A stretch of DNA of 34,902 bases from Sedimenticola sp. (GTDB taxonomy: Bacteria > Pseudomonadota > Gammaproteobacteria > Chromatiales > Chromatiaceae). Below the pieces are notes generated by a model. The model was not told the origin of the DNA. It did no database searches and worked only from the letters and a program-made list of their open reading frames with translations. Position numbers and translations under genes: made by a program. Below are positions 25,753 through 34,643 of the stretch, in pieces; position 1 is the stretch's first letter; the number at the start of each line of letters is the position of its first letter. The DNA lies in assembly GCA_002869585.1 (NCBI GenBank), contig PKUO01000079.1:1-34902 (forward strand). The letters run 5' to 3'.

Positions 25753-27201
25753 GTGAAAGGCGTACTGAACCTGCTCGTTTTTTTTACAGCGTTTTTCTCC
25801 ACGAACCTGCTGGCGGCAAATGGCCAGTTTGACGTGGTGACCATGAGCAATGGCGATACCCATAATGGCACTGTTGCCCAGGAGCGGTTTAACCTGAAGA
25901 CGCCCTATGGCGTGGTATCGGTCCCCTATGTCCGCATGGCGAGCCTGCGCCTGGGTCATGGGGTTGCGCCGGATCGACTCACTACCGTCGGAGGCGATCA
26001 GTTCAGCGGCACACTGATGGACCGCGAACTGCTGATGCTGCGCACCCTGGACCCTGCACTGTCCCTGCAGTCCGATGAGATCAGAGAAATTATCTTCGCC
26101 TCCCGCAGTCATTACCCCCTGAAAGGTACGCCAGATCTGGTGATTGCGGAAAATGGCGATATATTTGCCGTCAGTGTCCTTACCTCCGATTTTCTGGTTA
26201 TGGGGAAGAGCGGCGTGGAGATAATCAACCGTTCTGCGATCAACTATCTCGACGTTGCCCCCCAGCCAGATGCCAAGCCATCGCTGATTCAGGTCACAAA
26301 AAACAGCGGAAAGGTGAGCCAAGGGCGCTTGTCCACCCAGACACTGAGGGTGAGCACCGGCTTTAATGCCACGCTGGAGATCGATTTTTCCCAGATCAGC
26401 GCCGTGGCCTTGCGCGTCAATCACTCAGGACGGCATAGCGGTTATCTGTTTCGCCAGCGCTTCAATCCGCATGATCTGATCATCGACAGTATGCGCGATG
26501 GCCAAAACGGTCCCGCCATGTTGGCCCTGCGCGGCGGCATGACCACGCGGGGGGATATTCAGGGTGGCGGTGACGGTGATGAGCAGCCCCCAAAAACCGT
26601 GATCCTGAAACCCTTCGCCATCGGTATCCATGAGGTGACATTCCAGGAATATGACCTGTTCTGCGAAGCCACCGGAAGGTCGAAACCGAATGATCAGGGC
26701 TGGGGCAGGGGTCTCCGTCCGGTGGTCAATGTTTCCTGGGAAGATGCCGTTGCCTATAGCGAATGGCTCAGCCAGCGCACGGAAAAACGTTACCGGCTGC
26801 CAACTGATGCGGAGTGGGAATATGCGGCGCGTGGCGGCACGGACACGCGCTTCTGGTGGGGTAATGAGCTGCAGCCATCCCTGGCAAACTGCGAGGGCTG
26901 CGGTAGTCTCTGGGATGGCGAAAAATCTGCTCCAGTGGGACGTTTTCTGCCCAACCCCTTTGGTCTGCATGACACTGCGGGAAATGTCTTCGAGTGGGCG
27001 GCTGACTGCTGGAATGATAGTTATGCCGAGGCCCCGGAAGATGGCTCGGCCTTGGTTACCGTGGGTTGTGGAAAACGCGTTATCAGGGGTGGCGCCTGGA
27101 GTTTCCCCGAGCATGAGATCCGTTCCGCCAACCGCTGGCGGGATTTTCCCACTCGAAGCAGTGATGATACCGGCTTCAGGGTGGTGCGGGAGTTGAACTG
27201 A
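25753..27201 (+). CDS. Secreted protein with four beta-rich repeats and an FGE/SUMF1-like domain
   Basis: A 482-residue protein. A signal peptide (VKGVLNLLVFFTAFFSTNLLAA) is followed by four imperfect modules of about 40 residues (26-68, 76-115, 128-168, 178-220), each with a pattern like hhxxxNGDxxxG ... TxxGxxxhxxxxhxxh. They resemble the short module seen before DUF481 beta-barrels. The C-terminal 230 residues are a formylglycine-generating-enzyme-like domain (IHEVTFQEYDLFCEATG, RLPTDAEWEYAARGG, GLHDTAGNVFEWAADCW, VIRGGAWSF). The catalytic cysteines of true FGE are absent: the usual CHxSYCxRYR region reads FPEHEIRSANRWR. A structural or ligand-binding role is therefore likelier. GTG 25753 has AAGGAGG four bases upstream. 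Confidence 0.85.
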   Translation: MKGVLNLLVFFTAFFSTNLLAANGQFDVVTMSNGDTHNGTVAQERFNLKTPYGVVSVPYVRMASLRLGHGVAPDRLTTVGGDQFSGTLMDRELLMLRTLDPALSLQSDEIREIIFASRSHYPLKGTPDLVIAENGDIFAVSVLTSDFLVMGKSGVEIINRSAINYLDVAPQPDAKPSLIQVTKNSGKVSQGRLSTQTLRVSTGFNATLEIDFSQISAVALRVNHSGRHSGYLFRQRFNPHDLIIDSMRDGQNGPAMLALRGGMTTRGDIQGGGDGDEQPPKTVILKPFAIGIHEVTFQEYDLFCEATGRSKPNDQGWGRGLRPVVNVSWEDAVAYSEWLSQRTEKRYRLPTDAEWEYAARGGTDTRFWWGNELQPSLANCEGCGSLWDGEKSAPVGRFLPNPFGLHDTAGNVFEWAADCWNDSYAEAPEDGSALVTVGCGKRVIRGGAWSFPEHEIRSANRWRDFPTRSSDDTGFRVVRELN

Positions 27202-27217
27202 GCCCGGCGTGCCGAAT

Positions 27218-27655
27218 TTACATGAACTGCCGGCGATCCTTGACCTCAAATTCCAGGGTCAGCACCGAACCGTCCTTGAATTCGAGTGAAATGGGGATCT
27301 TGTTGCCTGCCTTGATATCCTTGGATTCATACAGCATCAGGTGGTAACCGGAGTCGTTGCTGAATTCAAGACTGCCCTGCGCTGGGATTTCCAACTCCTT
27401 CTGCTGAATCATTTTCGCCAGGTCGTTGACGACGATTGAGCGGTGAATTTCGATACTGGATGTGTTCGGGCTGGAGGCGCCAACCAGGTACACAGGCTTG
27501 TCGCCATCGTTATGCAGTCGCATCAGCGCTGCCGTCACCCGGATCATCGGCGGTATTTCTGCGATCCAGGCATCCTCTACGCGAATCTGCTGCGCCGGTT
27601 GCTGGAGGCATGCGGTCAGCAGTAGTGTGCTCAGAAATAGTGTAACCGTGCGCAT
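27218..27655 (-). CDS. PCu(A)C-type copper chaperone lipoprotein
   Basis: A 145-residue exported lipoprotein: MRTVTLFLSTLLLTAC with the lipidated Cys at 16. The DUF461/PCu(A)C domain follows, with the copper ligands H-x10-M (IHRSIVVNDLAKM) and H-x-M (YHLML), and the family segment LEIPAQGSLEF. The family hallmark is H-x10-M-x21-H-x-M; here the M-to-H gap is 22, one residue longer. These proteins bring copper to the Cu-A or Cu-B centres of cytochrome oxidases in the periplasm. No oxidase or Sco gene is adjacent. ATG 27655 is chosen because it gives a normal lipoprotein signal; upstream in-frame ATGs (27682, 27697) would add polar residues. It converges with the FGE-like gene. Confidence 0.88.
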   Translation of the reverse strand: MRTVTLFLSTLLLTACLQQPAQQIRVEDAWIAEIPPMIRVTAALMRLHNDGDKPVYLVGASSPNTSSIEIHRSIVVNDLAKMIQQKELEIPAQGSLEFSNDSGYHLMLYESKDIKAGNKIPISLEFKDGSVLTLEFEVKDRRQFM

Positions 27656-27851
27656 TGAAATCGAATTTCCCCGGATGGTCATAATTGCCAATCCCATGTT
27701 AGAAAGGTCATGCTACACAAGTCAACGTACCGGTTGAACTATTTTCATGATATTGAGCAGTGCAAGCCGCGGATGGATGATGGTGTACAGCGTTTTATAT
27801 ACTCGGACAACAGGCTAAAATGGCGCTCTTTCAGTGTTCAGGCCCGGATTG

Positions 27852-28481
27852 ATGACTACCGATATCGCCGCTTATCTGCCTCTCTGTGATAGGCTGAATC
27901 TGCACCATGAACTGCCCTATACGCCCGATTGGTCGGCTGCGCCTGATTTTCTCGAATTGATCGTCGAGCACTGCCTGGCTGATAAACCAGAGACGGTCAT
28001 GGAGTGCAGTAGCGGCCTCACCACATTAATGCTGGCGAGATGCTGTCAGATCAACAACAGGGGCCATGTCTATAGCCTGGAAAACGGCCTGGATTATGCC
28101 GAGGCCACGCGCAGACATATCAACCGGCATGGACTGGATGACTACTCAACGGTCCTGCATGCACCCCTTGAGCATTACGCAATCAACCAGCATGACTACT
28201 CCTGGTATGCGGCCGCGCCCATTCCAAAAAAGAGTATTGATATGCTGGTTATTGATGGCCCACCTGGGTTTCTTCAGAGACATTCGCGCTATCCGGCGCT
28301 GCCGGTCTTTTTCGAACGACTGGCGGAAAACGCCATTGTGTTTCTGGATGATGCCGCCCGTATCGATGAACGTGAATTGGTCGATCTGTGGCTGGGGGAA
28401 TATCCTGCGTTGACACATGAGTTCATCGAAACCGAGCGGGGGTGTTCGGTGTTGAGAGTCAGCAGGCACTCAGGCGACTAG
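27852..28481 (+). CDS. Class I AdoMet-dependent methyltransferase
   Basis: A 209-residue protein with a Rossmann-type methyltransferase core. Motif I is ETVMECSSGLTTLMLARCC, motif II VYSLENGLDYAEATRRHI, and the later acidic strand IDMLVIDGPPGFLQRHSRY, then ENAIVFLDDAAR. This layout (ExGSGxST-like glycine-rich start and D-G-P-P in the fourth strand) is found in methyltransferases near glycan or nucleotide-sugar genes. It is convergent with the sulfotransferase-like gene, the stops being four bases apart, so it is not in the same operon. ATG 27852 is preferred; GTG 27834 would add six residues. The substrate is unknown. Confidence 0.75.
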   Translation: MTTDIAAYLPLCDRLNLHHELPYTPDWSAAPDFLELIVEHCLADKPETVMECSSGLTTLMLARCCQINNRGHVYSLENGLDYAEATRRHINRHGLDDYSTVLHAPLEHYAINQHDYSWYAAAPIPKKSIDMLVIDGPPGFLQRHSRYPALPVFFERLAENAIVFLDDAARIDERELVDLWLGEYPALTHEFIETERGCSVLRVSRHSGD

Positions 28482-28485
28482 TGGC

Positions 28486-29028
28486 TCATCTCCGTTCGGC
28501 GGAGGCATTGTATTTGTAATCCCACTCGCTCATGGCCTGTTGCAGGTCGCCCTCGGCGGCGATACGCTCCCAGAACAGGGGGAAGTCTACCTTTGCCTGC
28601 TCCAGCCTGAAATGCATGGTATTGGACTTGTCCTGCAGAAATAAGCGGATGTTGGCCTCAATGGTATCGATATAATCGGCTGCCAGCGCCTCTGCAGTTT
28701 GTCCCCCTGCGCCGCCCATCAGCACCCCCTCGGTATAGGCCTGCATAATGCCGAAATGCGCTCGCCGTACAAAGCTTTCCGTCGTGGCGCTTTTGTCCCG
28801 GGTGAGATGAACATAGAGTGCGTTGTCGCCGTAGCTCTGATCGAGCCGCCAAAGAAACCAGGACAGGCGGTTGTCGGCTTCAATGTGCGATTGCGGATAG
28901 GCGAGACGCTGATCGCCGATCAACCGACTCCTGGTCTCATGGCCGGCAGAATAGTTGCTGATATGCTGGCACGCCTTGATAAAGGTGCTGGACCCGCAGC
29001 GTCCGGTATTGAGTACAAATATGTTCAT
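28486..29028 (-). CDS. Sulfotransferase-like protein
   Basis: A 180-residue protein beginning MNIFVLNTGRCGSSTFIKA, which has the N-terminal phosphate-binding loop of PAPS-dependent sulfotransferases (5'-PSB, x-GR-x-GSS-T). The rest is helical with YVHLTRDKSATTESFVRRAHFG, which fits the second (3'-phosphate binding) region with RD and S. At 180 residues it is shorter than most soluble sulfotransferases. ATG 29028 lies 14 bases after the stop of the glycosyltransferase-like gene, so it is third in the minus-strand operon. An upstream in-frame ATG at 29082 would overlap that gene. The acceptor is unknown. Confidence 0.7.
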   Translation of the reverse strand: MNIFVLNTGRCGSSTFIKACQHISNYSAGHETRSRLIGDQRLAYPQSHIEADNRLSWFLWRLDQSYGDNALYVHLTRDKSATTESFVRRAHFGIMQAYTEGVLMGGAGGQTAEALAADYIDTIEANIRLFLQDKSNTMHFRLEQAKVDFPLFWERIAAEGDLQQAMSEWDYKYNASAERR

Positions 29029-29042
29029 ATTGCGGGAAGGGG

Positions 29043-30899
29043 TTACTCGGTGGTGTGTGTGGGTTTCAATGCCTGGCTCCACAGATCTCTGTCACGGCTG
29101 TAATTTGCGATGGCAGTGATGATCTCGTCCAGGCGCTCTTGTCTCGGGACTGCTGCCTGTATGGTCTTGTAGCCGGCGGCATCTTGCCCGAAATTGTGCT
29201 CGATGTTTGCGATGAAGCGATTGAATTTAGTCATGGCCTGTTTGATCTCTGGTGCCCGATTCACATTCCACCATTTGCGTTTGTCGCTTAATAGGGCTTT
29301 CAATCGGTTCAGGTTATCCATGATCTGATCCTGCTTCAGCAGGTATTTTGGGAGCAAGGCTTTTTCAGTGGTATTCACAATATCGGTAATCCGTGCTTTC
29401 GAGACTGTTTCTGCCGGAAAGCCGGATGCTGTCATTTTTTCTATGGAGAAGAGCATGACATCGCCGTAAAACTGCCGCTCGAATTCCAGGGACAGATCTA
29501 TCAATGCCTGCCGGTGATCAACGCCTGCTCGAAACTCCGATTGCCCGGTCTCTTCAATGGTTCGCTTGTGGAGCATGGGCAGATTGGCGGAGACAAAGCG
29601 TTCATTGATTTCCGACTTTACCAGGCGTCCGAGCACGGGACCTGCCATGCGCAGTTTGAGTGGTGCAAACGGGATGAAATAGTTCAGCCCCTCTGGGCGG
29701 CAGACGAAATTGCCAGTGTATACGGTTCGTGCCGGAGTGATCGTCTCGGGTCTTATGCTGTACTCGTAAAAGCTTTTTCGTGTCGGGTGTTCGCCGTCAA
29801 AAAAACCGTTGATCTTTTGGGCCAGGTGCGTGAAGCATTGAATATGGTCATGCCTGCCGGTTATTGGGCAGGGGTAAGAGAAGGCCTCTGCGGGCGTGTC
29901 GAACCCGAACAGATCGGCGAGGTCGTGATAGGCGGCATCGGTGGCATTGGCAGCTGAGGCGTGGAAGGAGCACTCCTGCTCCGGTTCGTTCATGCAGATG
30001 GCATCGAGAAACCCGATAATGTCCTGCAACAGATTGCCGGCCATAACGGCGGGCGAGACAGGAGGATCGCCCACCACCTTTCCGGTCAGTATGTTTGTCT
30101 GTGTATGGGTGAAGATATGATCAAGCCAATAAAAATAGTTCAGGGCGTAGCAATCATGCTCCTCATGTTGTGAGGGCGGATTGACGCGGAACTCCTGATC
30201 GCTATCGATAAAATAGAAGAGTCGCTTATCTTCGCTGTGTTGGTACAACCGCTGTAGTTTGAGATAGGTTAGGTTTCGCGTAATCGATGCGCCTTTATGG
30301 TAGAAGGCGTGTGCATCGATGTCGCCGAAGATGCCCTTCAGTTCAGGTAGGAGCGATTGCGGTATCTGCCCAAGCAATTCGAGTTGCTGCTCTATCCCGA
30401 AATAGAGTGTTTGGACACCCTGGTTGCTGCATGCTTCGGCAATCGCCCGGTTCGCCTCTATATTCGCGGTGTGTTTTGAATCGTCGGCGATGAGCGCGGT
30501 TATTTTTGTGAAACGGTTGTTCTGCACGCCGCCATACTGGAAGGTTCTACATAATTCAACCAGGCTGTTTAGGCAGTTCTCCAGATGCCTTGGCCTGTCG
30601 GCAACAGGAATGACGATAACAAACTGGTGCCGCTGCCTGTTGCTCTCGGAAGAGATCAAGCTTTCCAGTAACCGGAAAAGCGATTGATACAGGGTCAACC
30701 AGTGTTCGTTTGGACTATGTCTGTTGAATGCTTTTTCCAGACATGAAATCGATTGGCGACAGCGTTCAATGCCCGCTGTTTCGATTTGTAGATCGTCTGC
30801 ATCCGGCTTTTGCCATAGTGCCCTGAGTTCCGCTGCTGTTGATATGTCGTCATGGGAATCCAGGACTTTTCGCAGGAGATTGTCAAAATCCGGTTCCAT
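29043..30899 (-). CDS. Large GT-A-like (glycosyltransferase family 2-type) protein
   Basis: A 618-residue protein. An N-terminal helical region (1-88) precedes a GT-A-like domain: the first strand and loop QFVIVIPVADRPRHLENCLNSL (92-113), IADDS (137-141), a region of repeat-free helices, KGASITRNLTYLKLQRL, and DSD in YFIDSDQEFRV (232-234), the likely DxD metal site. The rest (about 300-618) contains further conserved-looking segments (NYFYWLDHIFTHTQTN, GNFVCRPEGLNYFIPF) and a helical C-terminus. It has no membrane helix. It is much longer than common GT2 enzymes and I recognise no close family. It lies 15 bp after the ThDP enzyme and 14 bp before the sulfotransferase. Confidence 0.6.
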   Translation of the reverse strand: MEPDFDNLLRKVLDSHDDISTAAELRALWQKPDADDLQIETAGIERCRQSISCLEKAFNRHSPNEHWLTLYQSLFRLLESLISSESNRQRHQFVIVIPVADRPRHLENCLNSLVELCRTFQYGGVQNNRFTKITALIADDSKHTANIEANRAIAEACSNQGVQTLYFGIEQQLELLGQIPQSLLPELKGIFGDIDAHAFYHKGASITRNLTYLKLQRLYQHSEDKRLFYFIDSDQEFRVNPPSQHEEHDCYALNYFYWLDHIFTHTQTNILTGKVVGDPPVSPAVMAGNLLQDIIGFLDAICMNEPEQECSFHASAANATDAAYHDLADLFGFDTPAEAFSYPCPITGRHDHIQCFTHLAQKINGFFDGEHPTRKSFYEYSIRPETITPARTVYTGNFVCRPEGLNYFIPFAPLKLRMAGPVLGRLVKSEINERFVSANLPMLHKRTIEETGQSEFRAGVDHRQALIDLSLEFERQFYGDVMLFSIEKMTASGFPAETVSKARITDIVNTTEKALLPKYLLKQDQIMDNLNRLKALLSDKRKWWNVNRAPEIKQAMTKFNRFIANIEHNFGQDAAGYKTIQAAVPRQERLDEIITAIANYSRDRDLWSQALKPTHTTE

Positions 30900-30914
30900 G
30901 GGGACGGTGACTTT

Positions 30915-32582
30915 TTAGCGCTTCGAGGAGTAGTTGGGAAAGGTGTCTTTATCGATCAACAACTCGATCAGGTTGGTTGCATTGGTCAAATCGCAGTCAT
31001 TGAACAAGGCATCTATATCGGATTCGGTGGTGATGCGCATGTGATTGATACCGAATGATTGCGCCAGGAGTTTGTAGTCCGGGTTGCTGAAGTCGCTGCT
31101 GATGTACCGCTGCCGGTAATGCTGATGCTGATTCTTTCGAATCAGCCCCATGGTTTCATTGTTGAAGATCACAACGTTCAGCGGGATGTCGTAATTGACG
31201 GCCGTCATGATCTCCATGCAACACATCTGAAAGCCGCCATCACCAAGAATGGCGAAGGTGGGTTTGGTGTTGGAGAATCTTGCCCCGATGGCGGCCGGAA
31301 TTGCATGGCCGAGGGAGGATATACCGGAATTGGGGTGATACCGGTTTTCACTGGATACGTTGAAGAAGTTTTGCGCGAAAATGATATTGTCATCGAACAC
31401 CTCGATATCCCTGGGAAAGTGTTCGGCAAGTCGCAGAAAAAAGGTCTCTATCAGGGAAAATCCCGAATGGAACAGGGCATAGTCACTGTTCGTCGTATTC
31501 TTCAAATCGGCGATGGTGCGCTGCACCTGTTCGCGCTGCTGTTGATCGATGGGGCGGTCGCCAATCTTGCTGACCACGCCGATCAATGCCTCGCGAATAT
31601 CGTCGTTAATGGCAATGTCCGCGGCAAATACCTTTTCCAGCTGGGAGTAGTCATTGTCGATCTGGACAACCTTGCGGTTGCCGGTGAGCGATTTGTCCCA
31701 CAGGTAACTGGTTCGCTCATTGAAACCAGCGCCGAGCAGGATCACCAGGTCGGCCTTGTCGACGATGTAGCGGTAGGCGCAGCCGCTTGATGTCACCCCC
31801 AGACTGCCCAGCGCCAGCGCTGAGTCTTCACTGATAACCCCCTTCCCCTTGAGGCTGGTTGCAACCGGGATGGCCCGTAGTTCACTGAGTTGGGTGACGA
31901 CCTGCTGGGCGTCGGATTGCAGGCAGCCATAGCCGGCAATGATCACCGGGTGCTGAGAGGCGATAATCAGTTCGGCCAGTTCTGATATTGCCGAGGATTC
32001 GCCGTAGACTGGCTGTCCCCGTCGATCAGTTTTTATAAGGTCGAGAATTTCGGAATCGACCGTCTCCAGCTGAATATTGAAAGGAAAGCTGAGCAATACC
32101 GGTCCGGGGTTCGGGGAGAGCAGGGTTTTGGTCGCCTGGTTGAGCACCTGGGCGAGATAGTCGGTTCTCTCGACAATTTTGTTGTAACGGGTGATTCCCT
32201 TGAACAGTGAGGTCTGGTCGATACTCCCCCCTTCACCGGAGCTCTCCTGAAGCCCGCCTTTGCCGAAGATGTGGGTAGAGGTCTCACCGGTGATGATCAA
32301 AAGGGGTTGCTTGTCGGCATACGCATTGGCCACACCGGTGACCAGATTGGTCGCTCCCGGGCCAGCTGTGGCGATACAGGCGGATATTTTGCCGGAGGCC
32401 CGGTTGTAGCCTCCGGCCATAAACGAGGCCCCCTGTTCATGCTTTGCCAGAATGGTGTGAATGCTGGAATCGTAGAGGCTGTCGTACACCGGCAGGATAT
32501 GGGCGCCAGGCATGCCAAAAATGTACTCAATTCCCAATCGCTCCATGTACCTGACGATGAGTTCACTGACGGTAATTTTCAT
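30915..32582 (-). CDS. ThDP-dependent enzyme of the acetolactate synthase family
   Basis: A 555-residue protein with the whole acetolactate synthase-type layout. The pyrimidine-binding domain has GMPGAHILPVYDSL and the catalytic Glu (about 49) in KHEQGASFMAGGYNRASGK. Then come TAGPGATNLVTGVANAYADK, a middle domain, and the pyrophosphate domain with GDGGFQMCCMEIMTAVNYD (GDG...NN). No IlvN/IlvH-like regulatory subunit lies nearby. Together with the operon position (glycosyltransferase-like and sulfotransferase-like genes follow), a role in a special pathway is likelier than branched-chain amino-acid synthesis. ATG 32582 gives the family's usual MKITVSELIVRYMERLG start. Confidence 0.85.
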   Translation of the reverse strand: MKITVSELIVRYMERLGIEYIFGMPGAHILPVYDSLYDSSIHTILAKHEQGASFMAGGYNRASGKISACIATAGPGATNLVTGVANAYADKQPLLIITGETSTHIFGKGGLQESSGEGGSIDQTSLFKGITRYNKIVERTDYLAQVLNQATKTLLSPNPGPVLLSFPFNIQLETVDSEILDLIKTDRRGQPVYGESSAISELAELIIASQHPVIIAGYGCLQSDAQQVVTQLSELRAIPVATSLKGKGVISEDSALALGSLGVTSSGCAYRYIVDKADLVILLGAGFNERTSYLWDKSLTGNRKVVQIDNDYSQLEKVFAADIAINDDIREALIGVVSKIGDRPIDQQQREQVQRTIADLKNTTNSDYALFHSGFSLIETFFLRLAEHFPRDIEVFDDNIIFAQNFFNVSSENRYHPNSGISSLGHAIPAAIGARFSNTKPTFAILGDGGFQMCCMEIMTAVNYDIPLNVVIFNNETMGLIRKNQHQHYRQRYISSDFSNPDYKLLAQSFGINHMRITTESDIDALFNDCDLTNATNLIELLIDKDTFPNYSSKR

Positions 32583-32868
32583 GCGGATATCAAATCTGTA
32601 CTTCAAAATACTGGGGCTGATTGAACTTGGCAGACGCCGGGGCATGCTCGCTGTGACCGCAATCACACCGGCGGCTGTGCCTCGTTACTCCATACCTGTA
32701 GCTCGGGTTTAAGTGTCGAATATTACCCCAGCTTCGCCTGATCAATCCACACAAGCGGTATTTTCAAATAATTTCAATGCGTTGTTGGTGTTTTCAGGTC
32801 TTCATCCAGGCCCAAATAGAAAACCCCACAATGTGGGGTTTAGCCGGGAGGACGGGAAAGGGGGCCTG
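32583..32868. other. Intergenic region between phaB and the ThDP operon, 286 bp
   Basis: Upstream region of the ThDP operon and downstream region of phaB, both on the minus strand. It holds the phaB terminator (32821-32841). The promoter of the ThDP operon should lie at about 32583-32790, but I could not identify it. No gene was found. Confidence 0.5.
32821..32841 (-). terminator. Rho-independent terminator after phaB
   Basis: AAACCCCAC-AAT-GTGGGGTTT forms a 9-bp stem. On the minus strand it ends in GGGGTTTTCTATTT, a T-rich tail, 28 bases after the phaB stop. Confidence 0.75.
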
Positions 32869-33618
32869 TCAGGACATGTGCTGACCGCCGTTGATGGAGA
32901 AGTCTGAGCCGGTCACATAACCGCAGTCATCGCTGCACAGGAAGGAGACGGCCTTGCCGATCTCCTGGGGAGTGCCGAGGCGCCCCACCGGAATCTGCTT
33001 GGTGATCTTGTCCAGGACCTCCTGGGGGATCTTGGCCACCATGGGTGTCATGACATAACCGGGCGAAACCGTATTGACCGTGACGCCCTTAGAGGCGACT
33101 TCCTGGGCCAGCGCCTTGGTAAATCCGTGTATCCCCGCTTTTGCAGCGGAGTAGTTGGATTGTCCGAATTGTCCCTTCTGGGCGTTGACCGAGGAGATGT
33201 TAATAATGCGTCCAAACCCCTTGTCCAGCATGGGATTGATCACCAGCCGTGTCATGTGGAACATGCTGTCGAGGTTGGCAGAGAGCACCTGGTCCCATTG
33301 TTCCCAGGTCATTTTGCGGAATGTGCCGTCGCGGGTGATGCCCGCGTTGTTGATCAGAACATCGACTGTTCCGTTAGTCATCTGCTCCACGTTTTTGATA
33401 CAGGCGGCGCAGGATGCGGCGTCGGTGACATCACCATAGGCGACCAGAATGTCATAACCATCCTGTTTCTGCTCTTCCTGCCAGGCCTTGGCCTTGTCGT
33501 GATTGCCGCCTGAGTTATAGCCGGCGACCACCTTCATTCCGGAATCGGCGAGGGCGCGACAGATAGCTGTGCCGATGCCGCCCGTACCACCGGTTACCAG
33601 GGCGATTCTTTGTGTCAT
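32869..33618 (-). CDS. phaB: Acetoacetyl-CoA reductase (NADPH)
   Basis: A 249-residue short-chain dehydrogenase. The cofactor loop is VTGGTGGIGTAICRAL, the structural NNAG is INNAGITRDGTFRKM, and the catalytic Ser-Tyr-Lys triad is ISSVNAQKGQFGQSNYSAAKAG. The segment GQFGQSNYSAAKAGIHGFTKALAQE and C-terminal GYVTGSDFSINGGQHMS are characteristic of PhaB. The enzyme reduces acetoacetyl-CoA to (R)-3-hydroxybutyryl-CoA for polyhydroxybutyrate. ATG 33618 follows GAGGAG by seven bases; an in-frame GTG at 33624 is possible. No phaA, phaC or phasin gene is in the window. Confidence 0.93.
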   Translation of the reverse strand: MTQRIALVTGGTGGIGTAICRALADSGMKVVAGYNSGGNHDKAKAWQEEQKQDGYDILVAYGDVTDAASCAACIKNVEQMTNGTVDVLINNAGITRDGTFRKMTWEQWDQVLSANLDSMFHMTRLVINPMLDKGFGRIINISSVNAQKGQFGQSNYSAAKAGIHGFTKALAQEVASKGVTVNTVSPGYVMTPMVAKIPQEVLDKITKQIPVGRLGTPQEIGKAVSFLCSDDCGYVTGSDFSINGGQHMS

Positions 33619-33737
33619 ATCCACTCCTCACATTAGATTTTATTAGCGTTGTATCAGAGGCATAACAGCCTCCTCCTGAATCGAAACTAGCGCTAACGGC
33701 AGTTGATGTCAAAAATCACCGGATTCGATATCAGGCC

Positions 33738-34643
33738 CTAAAACATATCACCGGGGTTGTGCCGGTCCCGTTCCTGTTCCCCCGCTGGGTCCTGGTGAAT
33801 GGTTACATCTGCCTGTGGCTCTGTTGCGCGTATGTGCATTTCCACATCCATGGCAATCTTATGGGCCTCTCTCAGCGACAGGCGTTGATCGAGTTCCAGG
33901 TGCAGCTGAATCACCTTTCTCAGGCCACTCTGCCAGGTGCGAAGACCATGCATGCCGAGCACACCAGGGGTCTTGAGGACGATAGCCTTGATCTGCTCGC
34001 GCTCCTCCCCGGGCAGTTCCTTGTCCATCAGCAGTTGAATCGCATCCCGGGCAATCTGGATGGCGCTGTACAGAATATAGAGGGCAATACCGATCGCAAA
34101 CACCGGGTCCAAACCGGGAAAGCCGTTATAGGCCAGAATCAGGGCCAGCAGCGTGGCGCCGTTGGTCGCCAGATCCGTGGCGTAGTGGAGGGCGTCAGCC
34201 CGGATTGCAGTTGATTTTGTTTGCTTGATGACATGCCGCTGGATTGTCAGGAGAATGGTTGTAGCCAGCATGGCAAACAGGATAATCGCCATGCCAATCC
34301 CCAGTTCTGTTATAGGCTGGGGGTTGAGCAGACGATCACCGGCGTGGAGCAGCAGAAATACCGCAGAGCCGGTGATGAACATCGCCTGGGCCAGTCCCGC
34401 CAGTGCCTCTGCCTTGCCGTGTCCGAAACGGTGCTCTTCATCGGCCGGTAGCAAGGAGTAGCGTACTGCAAGCAGATTGACCAGTGATGCGCCGGCATCC
34501 ATCAGCGAATCAATCAATGAGGCCAGAATACTGACCGATCCGGTGAGTATCCAGGCAACCAGTTTGGCGACAATCAGGGACAATGCCGTGGTAATCGAGG
34601 CATAGGTGGCCAGTTTCAGCAGCTTCGAGTGATCTGTGCTCAT
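33738..34643 (-). CDS. fieF: Cation diffusion facilitator (FieF type)
   Basis: A 301-residue CDF transporter. Six membrane helices are followed by a cytoplasmic domain. The transport-site residues are visible: DSLMD in LASLIDSLMDAG (helix 2) and HYATD in ADALHYATDLATNGA (helix 5). HRFGHGKAEALAGLAQ marks the loop after helix 2. The C-terminal domain has the second site area MHGLRTWQSGLRKVIQLHLELD. FieF exports Fe(II) and Zn(II) in exchange for protons. It ends with HNPGDMF. It has its own upstream region and converges with nothing; phaB is 113 bp downstream on the same strand. Confidence 0.93.
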   Translation of the reverse strand: MSTDHSKLLKLATYASITTALSLIVAKLVAWILTGSVSILASLIDSLMDAGASLVNLLAVRYSLLPADEEHRFGHGKAEALAGLAQAMFITGSAVFLLLHAGDRLLNPQPITELGIGMAIILFAMLATTILLTIQRHVIKQTKSTAIRADALHYATDLATNGATLLALILAYNGFPGLDPVFAIGIALYILYSAIQIARDAIQLLMDKELPGEEREQIKAIVLKTPGVLGMHGLRTWQSGLRKVIQLHLELDQRLSLREAHKIAMDVEMHIRATEPQADVTIHQDPAGEQERDRHNPGDMF

